Part shown: piece after piece, positions 1 to 5,697 of the stretch
How positions within the stretch are numbered: the stretch's first letter is position 1
Layout of the letters: each line of letters begins with the position of its first letter
Source: an uncultured Catenibacterium sp.
Lineage (GTDB): Bacteria > Bacillota_I > Bacilli_A > Erysipelotrichales > Coprobacillaceae
DNA: 5,713 nucleotides
Reading direction: 5' to 3'
Assembly (NCBI RefSeq): GCF_900764565.1
Contig: NZ_CAAFOM010000042.1
Coordinates: 1 to 5,713, forward strand
The notes under the pieces: model-generated
What the model saw: only the letters and a program-made list of their open reading frames with translations
Database searches by the model: none
What the model was told of the DNA's origin: nothing
Translations under genes and position numbers: made by a program

Positions 1-161
1 AAATAATCGATCCCTTCTCTTTCGCCAGGTCTCTTATAACGTGTAGTCATTGAAATAGAATATGCAAGGTTTAATGATTCTTCTTTAAATAGTTGTTCTC
101 TGACTGTTCCTTTGCCTACGCCGCTAGGTCCACTCAGGATAATTAGAAGGCCTCTTTTCAC
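1..161 (-). CDS. gmk: Guanylate kinase, N-terminal part (cut by window edge)
   Basis: Guanylate kinase phosphorylates GMP to GDP with ATP in the cytoplasm, an essential step of purine nucleotide and (p)ppGpp metabolism. Only the first 53 codons are present; the gene runs off the left edge. The translation shows the hydrophobic first strand followed by the Walker A loop GPSGVGKGT (residues 11-19) and the GMP-binding segment SISMTTRYKRPGE (about 35-47), which matches the family pattern SxSxTTRxxRxGE. I choose the GTG at 161-159 as the start. A TAA stop lies in frame directly before it, so no start further upstream is possible. The next in-frame ATG is residue 38, beyond the P-loop. An AAGGGG ribosome site lies 10 nt upstream. 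The gene is transcribed divergently from rqcH; gmk and rqcH homologues are also near each other in Bacillus. Family identification is very secure. Confidence 0.96.
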   Translation of the reverse strand, partial: MKRGLLIILSGPSGVGKGTVREQLFKEESLNLAYSISMTTRYKRPGEREGIDY

Positions 162-171
162 TTATCTACAT

Positions 172-177
172 CCCCTT
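172..177 (-). promoter_or_regulatory. gmk ribosome binding site supporting a GTG start
   Basis: The minus strand reads AAGGGG here, 10 nt before the GTG at 161. The ATG overlapping this site (minus strand, 9 nt before the GTG) is followed at once by TAG and cannot start a protein. The site therefore supports the GTG start of guanylate kinase. Confidence 0.75.
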
Positions 178-185
178 TTTAAGTA

Positions 186-214
186 ATCCTACATGAATAA
201 AACAGTGATGTCAA
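186..214 (-). promoter_or_regulatory. gmk promoter (sigma-A type)
   Basis: On the minus strand a perfect -35 TTGACA (214-209) is separated by exactly 17 bp from TAGGAT (191-186), a 4/6 match to TATAAT. The predicted transcription start is near 179, giving a leader of roughly 18 nt that contains the AAGGGG ribosome site. The -35 overlaps the -35 of the divergent rqcH promoter on the other strand. Hexamers and spacing are read directly from the sequence; activity is inferred. Confidence 0.72.
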
Positions 215-236
215 ACACTTTTAAATGTGTTATACT
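208..236 (+). promoter_or_regulatory. rqcH-pgeF promoter (extended -10)
   Basis: The -10 TATACT (231-236) is preceded by the extended -10 dinucleotide (TGT, 228-230). The -35 is ATGTCA (208-213), 4/6 to consensus, with a 17-bp spacer. The predicted transcription start is the G at about 242-243, only about 10 nt before the ATG at 253. This promoter lies inside the longer reading frame that would start at 193, which argues against that upstream start. Confidence 0.72.
214..231. repeat. 18-bp imperfect inverted repeat, candidate operator
   Basis: The sequence AACACTTTTAAATGTGTT equals its own reverse complement except for one mismatched pair (219/226), with arms AACAC and GTGTT. It fills the rqcH spacer, touching the rqcH -10 at 231 and the gmk -35 at 214. 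It lies upstream of both predicted transcription starts, so it would not be transcribed from either promoter and is not an RNA hairpin. A dimeric regulator is one explanation; chance symmetry around the AT-rich core TTTAAA is another. I do not recognise it as a known operator. Confidence 0.4.
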
Positions 237-242
237 AAGTCG

Positions 243-248
243 GGTGAT
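243..248 (+). promoter_or_regulatory. rqcH ribosome binding site fixing the start at 253
   Basis: GGTGAT matches the right-hand half of the full Shine-Dalgarno complement (AGGAGGTGAT). When aligned to 16S rRNA this places the core 8 nt before the ATG at 253. No comparable site precedes the ATG at 193. Because transcription is predicted to begin near 242-243, this site would sit at the very 5' end of the mRNA. Confidence 0.65.
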
Positions 249-252
249 GAAT

Positions 253-1893
253 ATGGCATTTGATGGAATTGTATTGTCACGTGTTACAGAATTATTAAAT
301 GAAACAATCGTGACAGGGCGTATTTCAAAATTATATCAGATATCGAAATACGAATTATTAATGACTGTACGTGCGCAGAATGAGAATAAGAAGCTGCTTG
401 TTTCTATTCATCCAATGTATGCACGTGTCCAATTAACACAATTGAATTATCCTACACCTGATTTTCCTAACGCTTTGACTATGTTTCTAAGAAAACATAT
501 TGAAGGATCTTTTATTGAGCGTATTGAACAGGTGGGACTTGATCGTATATTAAAGATAACTTTAAGAGGAAGAAATGAATTTAAAGATCTTGTAGAGTAT
601 CATCTCTATATAGAAATCATGGGTAAGCATTCTAACTTTATTCTTACAAATAAAGAAGATAAGATTCTTGAATGTTTAAAGCGTGTTTCTCCAAGTGATA
701 GTATACGTATTATGCAGCCAGGGATTACTTATAGCTACCCTCCTCTACTAGATAAGAAGAATCCTTTTGAGAATACCCCTGAAACAACTCAGCTTGTTAA
801 GGAGTTCGAAGGATTCTCTAAGGACTTAGCTGAAGAAGTGGCTGTAAGAATGGAACAGGGTGATGATTTCAAAACTATTATGAATGAAATTCGAAATAGT
901 AAAGAACTCTATATCACACGAGGTGATAAAGAGAAATATCATGTGATTCCTTTAAACTGTTTTGGGAAAAGAATTGATCACTATTCTCTTTTTGATGGAT
1001 TGGATGCTTATTATCAGTTTATTGATCAGAAGGACCGTATCAAGCAGCAGACTTCCGATATTCTTCATTTTATTCAGAAGGAATATACAAAGAATGTAAA
1101 TAAGCTTGATAAGCTAGAAAAGACATTATTTGATTCTCATAATAGTGATGAATATCGTATTAAAGGTGATCTCTTATATGCTTCTTTACATCTTATTCAA
1201 AAAGGGATGAAGGAAGTAACTGTAGATAATTATTATGATGGGACAAAGATGACGATTGAATTAGATGAGCGTTTTGATGGAAAAACAAACGCCAATCATT
1301 ATTATAATAAGTATCAGAAAGCAAAGAATTCTTTAAAGGTTCTAGAGGAACAGATTGAAAAGACAAAAGAAGAAATCAATTATTTTGATACTTTAAATAC
1401 CTTGATGGATAATGCAGATTATTATGATGCCATGGAAATCAAGGAAGAACTTGAAAATTACGGCTATATTCGTAAAAAGAATGTGAAGAAGTTAAAGAAG
1501 AAAACACATCCTCATTATGATGTCTATCGTACACGTGATGGTATTATTATCTATGTTGGTAAGAATAACCTACAGAATGATTATTTAACATTCAAGATGG
1601 CATCACGTAATGATATGTGGTTCCATGTGAAGGATATGCCTGGTTCTCATATTATTGTGCATGCAGAAAATCTTGATGAGTATACTATGAGACTTGCTGC
1701 AAATATTGCGGCCTATTTCTCTAAGGGTAAATATAGTTCAAGTGTTCCTGTCAATTATTGTCTAGTCAAGAACTTAAAGAAGCCTCATACAAATAAGCCA
1801 GGTTTAGTTCTTTTAGGACATTATAAGACAATCTATATTGATCCTGATGATTCTTTCTATGATGAGTTAGAGAAAGTGGAGGATGCCAGATGA
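253..1893 (+). CDS. rqcH: Ribosome quality-control protein RqcH (NFACT family)
   Basis: RqcH binds 50S subunits carrying a stalled peptidyl-tRNA and recruits tRNA-Ala to add a C-terminal alanine tail that marks the chain for proteolysis. The 546-residue product has the NFACT order. The NFACT-N domain (about 1-260) includes RKHIEGSFIERIEQ and the Asp97-Arg98 pair that is essential in Bacillus RqcH. A charged coiled-coil middle (about 265-415) follows, with many K/E heptad-like runs, then a C-terminal NFACT-R/DUF814 domain (about 420-540) with RNDMWFHVKDMPGSHIIVHA. The ATG at 253 is preferred over the one at 193: it has the ribosome site, a promoter sits between the two, the product begins MAFDGIVLSR like other family members, and Asp-Arg falls at 97-98 as in Bacillus. 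It is first in an operon with pgeF, overlapping it by 4 nt. Older labels such as fibronectin-binding protein or FbpA refer to this family; nothing here suggests secretion. Confidence 0.95.
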   Translation: MAFDGIVLSRVTELLNETIVTGRISKLYQISKYELLMTVRAQNENKKLLVSIHPMYARVQLTQLNYPTPDFPNALTMFLRKHIEGSFIERIEQVGLDRILKITLRGRNEFKDLVEYHLYIEIMGKHSNFILTNKEDKILECLKRVSPSDSIRIMQPGITYSYPPLLDKKNPFENTPETTQLVKEFEGFSKDLAEEVAVRMEQGDDFKTIMNEIRNSKELYITRGDKEKYHVIPLNCFGKRIDHYSLFDGLDAYYQFIDQKDRIKQQTSDILHFIQKEYTKNVNKLDKLEKTLFDSHNSDEYRIKGDLLYASLHLIQKGMKEVTVDNYYDGTKMTIELDERFDGKTNANHYYNKYQKAKNSLKVLEEQIEKTKEEINYFDTLNTLMDNADYYDAMEIKEELENYGYIRKKNVKKLKKKTHPHYDVYRTRDGIIIYVGKNNLQNDYLTFKMASRNDMWFHVKDMPGSHIIVHAENLDEYTMRLAANIAAYFSKGKYSSSVPVNYCLVKNLKKPHTNKPGLVLLGHYKTIYIDPDDSFYDELEKVEDAR

Positions 1894-2651
1894 AATTAAT
1901 ACCTTGGAAATTCAACAATGATATGGTAGAAGGCTATACAGTACCAGCCCATATTGATGGTAAGCTGTTTAATATGAGTTATAATGGTTTAGATGATAAG
2001 CAGGTACTAGAAAACCGTAAGGAACTTGCACAAATGCTTAACACTGATCTCAATCATATGGTGGCTCCTTTACAGCGTCATACGACACATTATTTAAGTG
2101 TTAATGCCAAAGATGGTGGTAAAGGAATCTATAGTCAGAAAGATGCCTATTTAGGTTTTGATGCATTATATACAAGAGATACAGATCTTACTCTTTTTAC
2201 TTTCCATGCAGATTGCTGTCCTGTTCTTTTATATTGTGAGAACCAGCATCTAGTAGCTGCCATTCATTCAGGTTGGAAAGGGACAGTGACTGAGATTGTA
2301 GGTAAGGTGACTCGTCATTTAATAGAAGATGAGGGATGTGATCCTGATAAGATTTATGCTTATGTAGGACCTTCTATTGAAGCACGAAACTTTGAAGCGA
2401 TGGATGATATCATTAATCGTGTTAAGAATATGAGTTTTGATACTTCTTCTTTCTATACAAAAAAAGATGAGACGCATTATCTTCTTAATTCTAAAGGACT
2501 TATTAAACAGCAGTTACTTAACTGCGGTATTTTAGAAGAACATATTGAAGTCAGTCCTTATTGTACAATGGAGAATGATGATTTATTCTTCAGTTATCGT
2601 AAGACACATACTAAAAATCGTAATATTTCTATTATCAGACTAAAAAAATAG
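1890..2651 (+). CDS. pgeF: PgeF/YlmD-type multicopper-oxidase-fold protein (peptidoglycan editing factor, purine nucleosidase family)
   Basis: Member of the DUF152/Cu-oxidase_4 family (YfiH, YlmD, human LACC1/FAMIN). Family members have been shown to act on purine nucleosides (adenosine deamination and phosphorolysis), and E. coli YfiH was linked to preventing misincorporation of amino acids into peptidoglycan precursors; which activity dominates here is unknown. The 253-residue length is normal. The likely catalytic set is His64 (in LQRHTTH), Cys109 (in FHADCC) and His126 (in AAIHSGWKGT), followed by the conserved GPSI (160-163) and the C-terminal YCTMENDDLFFSYRKT region (224-239). There is no signal peptide, so it is cytoplasmic. 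The ATG at 1890 overlaps the rqcH TGA as ATGA. GGAGG at 1878-1882, inside rqcH, lies 7 nt upstream, indicating translational coupling. A bidirectional terminator begins at its stop codon. An older laccase or polyphenol oxidase label is misleading. Confidence 0.92.
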   Translation: MKLIPWKFNNDMVEGYTVPAHIDGKLFNMSYNGLDDKQVLENRKELAQMLNTDLNHMVAPLQRHTTHYLSVNAKDGGKGIYSQKDAYLGFDALYTRDTDLTLFTFHADCCPVLLYCENQHLVAAIHSGWKGTVTEIVGKVTRHLIEDEGCDPDKIYAYVGPSIEARNFEAMDDIINRVKNMSFDTSSFYTKKDETHYLLNSKGLIKQQLLNCGILEEHIEVSPYCTMENDDLFFSYRKTHTKNRNISIIRLKK

Positions 2652-2688
2652 CTGGAAAAGCAACATAATGCTTTCCAGCTTTTTTTTA
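2641..2688. terminator. Bidirectional intrinsic terminator between pgeF and nnr
   Basis: The arms AGCTGGAAAAGC (2650-2661) and GCTTTCCAGCT (2670-2680) pair over 11 bp with a single bulged A and an 8-nt loop. On the plus strand the stem runs into a T-run through 2687. On the minus strand it is followed, after one A, by seven Ts (2648-2642). It therefore suits both convergent genes. The left arm starts within the pgeF TAG stop, the minus-strand T-run lies in the last pgeF codons, and the plus-strand T-run overlaps the nnr stop. Confidence 0.9.
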
Positions 2689-4155
2689 GTCTATTTCACC
2701 TGCAAGCAGAGCCATTGTATGTGGTATTTCTTCAATGAGTTTTTCAGGAATGACAGTATATGCCTGTTTTGCGACTTCATCCCCAGCACGTCCATGAATA
2801 TAAACACCAAGTAACGCCGCTTCTAATGCTTCATACCCCTGTCCTAGAAGTGATGTAATGATACCAGCTAATGTATCACCCATACCGCCTACTGCCATGG
2901 CTTTATTGCCAGAGGCAATACGATAGGATGTCTTACCATCAGTGACTATTGTATGAGGTCCTTTTAAGACAAGGATACAATGATACTTTGAGGCAAAGCT
3001 CTGTGCTGCAATCATCAGATCAGGATAATCTTCTACATGACATAAGCGTTTGAATTCACCAATATGAGGTGTAAGAATAACACTACGATCCTGTTTTTCT
3101 AATAAATGCATGTTTCTAGATAGAATTGTGAGGGCATCTGCATCAAGAACAAGTGGACAGATAGACGCTGTCATAATATCAATAACAGCTCTAAAAGCAC
3201 CCTCTTCAAGTCCTAACCCACATCCGACCAATAATGCGTCATAACCATCAAAATCATCATAGTGGAAAATCTGTGGTCTTGTCACTGGAATAGCTTCAGG
3301 AATATAAAGAGGTAATAATGATGTGACTTTTTCTGAAGTGATTGTCTTCACAATACCTGCACCTGTATAATAAGCAGCTTTAGTCGCAAGTAATGGAGCA
3401 CCTGTATATTGGTCACTTCCTACAATTAAACCATCGACCCCATAGATATTCTTATAGCCATTATAAATTCTCTTTCTCAAATGTGCTTTCGCATATTCTT
3501 CTCCTACATATTCAAATAGACCTGCTTCCTTGAAACAATCCTTTACATCCAATGTTTCAAGAATGACTTTTCCTGTATAGTCTAATGAACGAGGGTCTAA
3601 GAAGCCTTGTTTTAAAGCAGTTAAAGTCACTGTGAAGTCTGCCTTTAATGCTGTTTCATATGCTTTTCCTGTATTACAATCAAGTCCTGTAGGAATATCA
3701 ATCGCCCCAACAATCCCTTTATATGTATCATGAATAGACTCAATCATGATCTTATACATATCTCTAGGTGCACTATTTAATCCAAATCCAAATAATCCAT
3801 CTACAATACAGTCATAGTTATTCCAGTTGATTGAATTAATATTATCTTCATCCACATAAATAAGATGATCCTCTTCACATTGATCACGATAATAGCGATT
3901 GGCCTGTGATACCTTGCCTATATCTCCACTGTAATAATAATCAACATGTTTTCCTAATTTTTCTAATTTAAGTCCTAATGAATAGCCATCGGCTCCATTA
4001 TTGCCTGGTCCTATTAAAATAGCCAATTGATTATATTTTGTGAAATGGTTTAATAAGGCATCACTGGCAAGATTGACAAGTTCCTCTATTTGATAACCAC
4101 GTTCTAATAAATAAGCATCATACTGCTTAAGTAAATCCTGTGTTCCTATATACAT
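2686..4155 (-). CDS. nnr: Bifunctional NAD(P)H-hydrate epimerase / ADP-dependent NAD(P)H-hydrate dehydratase
   Basis: Nnr repairs NADHX and NADPHX, the hydrated forms of NAD(P)H. The N-terminal YjeF_N domain epimerises R and S forms, and the C-terminal ribokinase-like domain dehydrates S-NAD(P)HX using ADP. The 489-residue length is typical of the fused enzyme. Epimerase marks are GPGNNGADGYSLG (49-61), VDGLFGFGLN (118-127) and AIDIPTGLDCNTG (151-163). Dehydratase marks are GSDQYTGAPLLA (246-257), LDADAL (337-342), LTPHIGEF (361-368), VLKGPHT (396-402) and GGMGDTLAGI (423-432) with the expected catalytic Asp427. The usual epimerase LMExAG segment reads LVNLAS (26-31). I start at the ATG at 4155, since AAGGGAG ends 8 nt before it; the in-frame GTG at 4164 overlaps that ribosome site. 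It is transcribed from its own promoter after the terminator of the upstream gene, and converges on pgeF. Cytoplasmic. Confidence 0.95.
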   Translation of the reverse strand: MYIGTQDLLKQYDAYLLERGYQIEELVNLASDALLNHFTKYNQLAILIGPGNNGADGYSLGLKLEKLGKHVDYYYSGDIGKVSQANRYYRDQCEEDHLIYVDEDNINSINWNNYDCIVDGLFGFGLNSAPRDMYKIMIESIHDTYKGIVGAIDIPTGLDCNTGKAYETALKADFTVTLTALKQGFLDPRSLDYTGKVILETLDVKDCFKEAGLFEYVGEEYAKAHLRKRIYNGYKNIYGVDGLIVGSDQYTGAPLLATKAAYYTGAGIVKTITSEKVTSLLPLYIPEAIPVTRPQIFHYDDFDGYDALLVGCGLGLEEGAFRAVIDIMTASICPLVLDADALTILSRNMHLLEKQDRSVILTPHIGEFKRLCHVEDYPDLMIAAQSFASKYHCILVLKGPHTIVTDGKTSYRIASGNKAMAVGGMGDTLAGIITSLLGQGYEALEAALLGVYIHGRAGDEVAKQAYTVIPEKLIEEIPHTMALLAGEID

Positions 4156-4163
4156 AATAAACA

Positions 4164-4170
4164 CTCCCTT
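4164..4170 (-). promoter_or_regulatory. nnr ribosome binding site fixing the start at 4155
   Basis: The minus strand reads AAGGGAG here, 8 nt before the ATG at 4155. The alternative GTG start at 4164 would leave no spacing because its first base is the last base of this site. The ATG is therefore the better start. Confidence 0.8.
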
Positions 4171-4180
4171 CGCTTTTTTT

Positions 4181-4189
4181 ATTTTAGCA
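4181..4189 (-). promoter_or_regulatory. nnr promoter, extended -10 element
   Basis: The minus strand reads TGCTAAAAT: an extended -10 dinucleotide followed by TAAAAT (5/6 to consensus). No good -35 is present; the best candidate, TTTCGA at 18-bp spacing, is 3/6 and lies within the loop and arm of the preceding terminator hairpin. The predicted start is near 4174, giving a leader of about 20 nt. The presence of a terminator just upstream supports a separate promoter for nnr. Confidence 0.55.
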
Positions 4190-4190
4190 T

Positions 4191-4220
4191 AAAAAAAGAG
4201 GAAATCGAAACCGATTTCCT
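4191..4220 (-). terminator. Intrinsic terminator of the NlpC/P60 gene
   Basis: The minus strand has a perfect 9-bp stem, AGGAAATCG (4220-4212) with CGATTTCCT (4207-4199), closed by a GTTT tetraloop. It is followed by C and seven Ts (4197-4191). It starts 6 nt after the TAA stop of the wall-hydrolase gene. On the plus strand the hairpin is followed only by TTAAAG, so it is one-directional. Confidence 0.92.
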
Positions 4221-4226
4221 TAAAGA

Positions 4227-5666
4227 TTAAACTCTTCCTCCGCCTGCATAATGAGCAGCATAATAAGATTCACCTAGAGAAGAAGTAATAACACCCTTCT
4301 TTTCATTGGCAGCATGTACGAATCTGCCTCCACCTAGATAAATACCTACGTGGGAAATACCTTTCTTATATGTGTTCTTGAAGAATACAAGATCACCAGG
4401 CTTTAATGCATTTCTATCTACTCTTTGAGTTGTATTATACTGTACAGCAGCTGTACCACTTAAAGAACGTCCATTTTGTCTATATACCCATCTTGTAAAG
4501 CTTGAACAGTCAAAGACATTAGGTCCTACAGCACCCATTCTATAACGGCATCCAATCTTACCTAAAGCAGTCTGAATAAGCGCACCGTTCTTAGATTTAA
4601 CTTCTACAGGTATATTAAGAACTGTTGTATTACCAGTCTTATCAGTTGCAGTATAAGTTGCTGTATAGTTTCCTTCATTATTTACATCTACATTACCACT
4701 GATTCCAACATATTTAGTGAGATCACTATCTAAGTTATCAATAGCTGAGATGATAAGTGAACGCCAGTTCACAGATGTACCTTCAGTAATAGATACTTTA
4801 TTTGTATTTAACTTGATTTCAGGACCTTTGATATCCTTAATATTGAAAGTACATTCCTGTTTTGTTTCATTACCACTATTATCAGTAGCGATAATAGTTG
4901 CTTTCTGTTCACTATTTAACTTCTTTGTATCAATATCACCTTTAACAGTTAATACTGGAGATGGATCAAAATTATCTGATACATCAAAATAGTCAGCAGG
5001 ATTAAATGTATCACCATAGTTCACATCAAATGACTGAGTCTTTTGAGTCAATACTGGCGCAATAGAATCCTTGATATTAAATGAAAGTGTCTTCTTTGTT
5101 TTATTACCTGCGTTATCATCTACACTAGCAGCAACTTTCTGTTCCCCAATAACAGTTGTATCAATTCCACCTTCGAAAGTGATGAAATCACTGACATCAC
5201 CATCTACATTATCTGTTGCTTTTACATAGTCTAATAAGTTATTTGAACCATTGGCTTCTACATCAATGATATAACCACCATCCTCACGTGCTGCGATAAC
5301 AGGTGCTTCATTATCAATAACCTGTACTTCAACTTCTTTATGAGTTGTATTTTTAAATGTATCAGTAACAGAAACTGTCACTGAATAAGTTCCTAACTGT
5401 TTGGCTTCATATGATTCTGATTTGATAGAAACATCCATGATATCTAAATTATCACGGTTATCTGTAATTTCAAAATCAGATGCATTAAGCTTTGTACCAT
5501 AAGGAACAACAATCTTATTTGAATGAATAACAGGTGCCTGACGGTCAGCCGCAGCATAACCTACGAGAGCAAATGCAGAGATTGCGACTGCTGGTAATAA
5601 CATTGTTTTCTGATTTCTGATTCTCTCTACAATTGCATTAAAAGTTGTGGGGGCATTTTGAGTCAT
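4227..5666 (-). CDS. Secreted NlpC/P60 cell-wall peptidase with four Ig-like repeats
   Basis: Probable exported peptidoglycan endopeptidase of 479 residues. The N-terminus has a basic stretch (Arg15, Arg17, Lys20) and a hydrophobic core (about 21-38) ending YAAA before Asp41, a plausible signal peptidase I site; retention as an N-terminal membrane anchor is also possible. Four Ig-like repeats (DUF5011 type) follow at about 41-117, 118-198, 199-276 and 277-356. Each opens with a (A/G)P(V/E)(I/L)-type segment and carries a DNxD loop (69-72, 152-155, 231-234, 310-313). The C-terminal NlpC/P60 domain (about 361-479) has the catalytic Cys387 in FDCSSF, His439 in ISHVGIYLG and third residue His451 in FVHAAN. 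These enzymes typically cut gamma-D-Glu-diamino acid or related stem-peptide bonds; the exact bond is not deducible here. There is no LPxTG or SH3b motif, so the Ig repeats probably serve as spacer or wall or ligand contact. The ATG at 5666 has AAAGGAG 7 nt upstream. Monocistronic: own promoter and terminator. Confidence 0.92.
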   Translation of the reverse strand: MTQNAPTTFNAIVERIRNQKTMLLPAVAISAFALVGYAAADRQAPVIHSNKIVVPYGTKLNASDFEITDNRDNLDIMDVSIKSESYEAKQLGTYSVTVSVTDTFKNTTHKEVEVQVIDNEAPVIAAREDGGYIIDVEANGSNNLLDYVKATDNVDGDVSDFITFEGGIDTTVIGEQKVAASVDDNAGNKTKKTLSFNIKDSIAPVLTQKTQSFDVNYGDTFNPADYFDVSDNFDPSPVLTVKGDIDTKKLNSEQKATIIATDNSGNETKQECTFNIKDIKGPEIKLNTNKVSITEGTSVNWRSLIISAIDNLDSDLTKYVGISGNVDVNNEGNYTATYTATDKTGNTTVLNIPVEVKSKNGALIQTALGKIGCRYRMGAVGPNVFDCSSFTRWVYRQNGRSLSGTAAVQYNTTQRVDRNALKPGDLVFFKNTYKKGISHVGIYLGGGRFVHAANEKKGVITSSLGESYYAAHYAGGGRV

Positions 5667-5673
5667 AGTTATT

Positions 5674-5680
5674 CTCCTTT
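5674..5680 (-). promoter_or_regulatory. Ribosome binding site of the NlpC/P60 gene
   Basis: The minus strand reads AAAGGAG here, 7 nt before the ATG at 5666. It is a strong site that confirms the start and the long 20-residue N-region before the hydrophobic core. Confidence 0.85.
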
Positions 5681-5697
5681 GTTTTTCGACAATTGCG

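Noticed and set aside
193..252. 20-residue N-terminal extension of RqcH
   Set aside because: It contains the promoter, lacks a ribosome site and is not needed for family alignment. The start at 253 fits better.
162..252. Riboswitch or RNA leader in the gmk-rqcH gap
   Set aside because: Predicted leaders are only about 10 and 18 nt, too short for a structured RNA. The inverted repeat lies outside both transcripts.
253..1893. Adhesin or fibronectin-binding surface protein
   Set aside because: No signal peptide or wall anchor. The NFACT domains and Asp97-Arg98 indicate the cytoplasmic ribosome quality-control role.
1890..2651. Multicopper laccase
   Set aside because: The family is historically so named, but it has one conserved His/Cys/His site, not the four copper-binding blocks of true laccases.
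4156..4164. GTG start of Nnr at 4164
   Set aside because: The codon overlaps the AAGGGAG ribosome site, while the ATG at 4155 has ideal 8-nt spacing.
4717..4992. 91-codon plus-strand open frame
   Set aside because: It lies wholly antisense to the Ig-repeat region of the wall-hydrolase gene, has no ribosome site I can see and resembles no family. It is a shadow frame.
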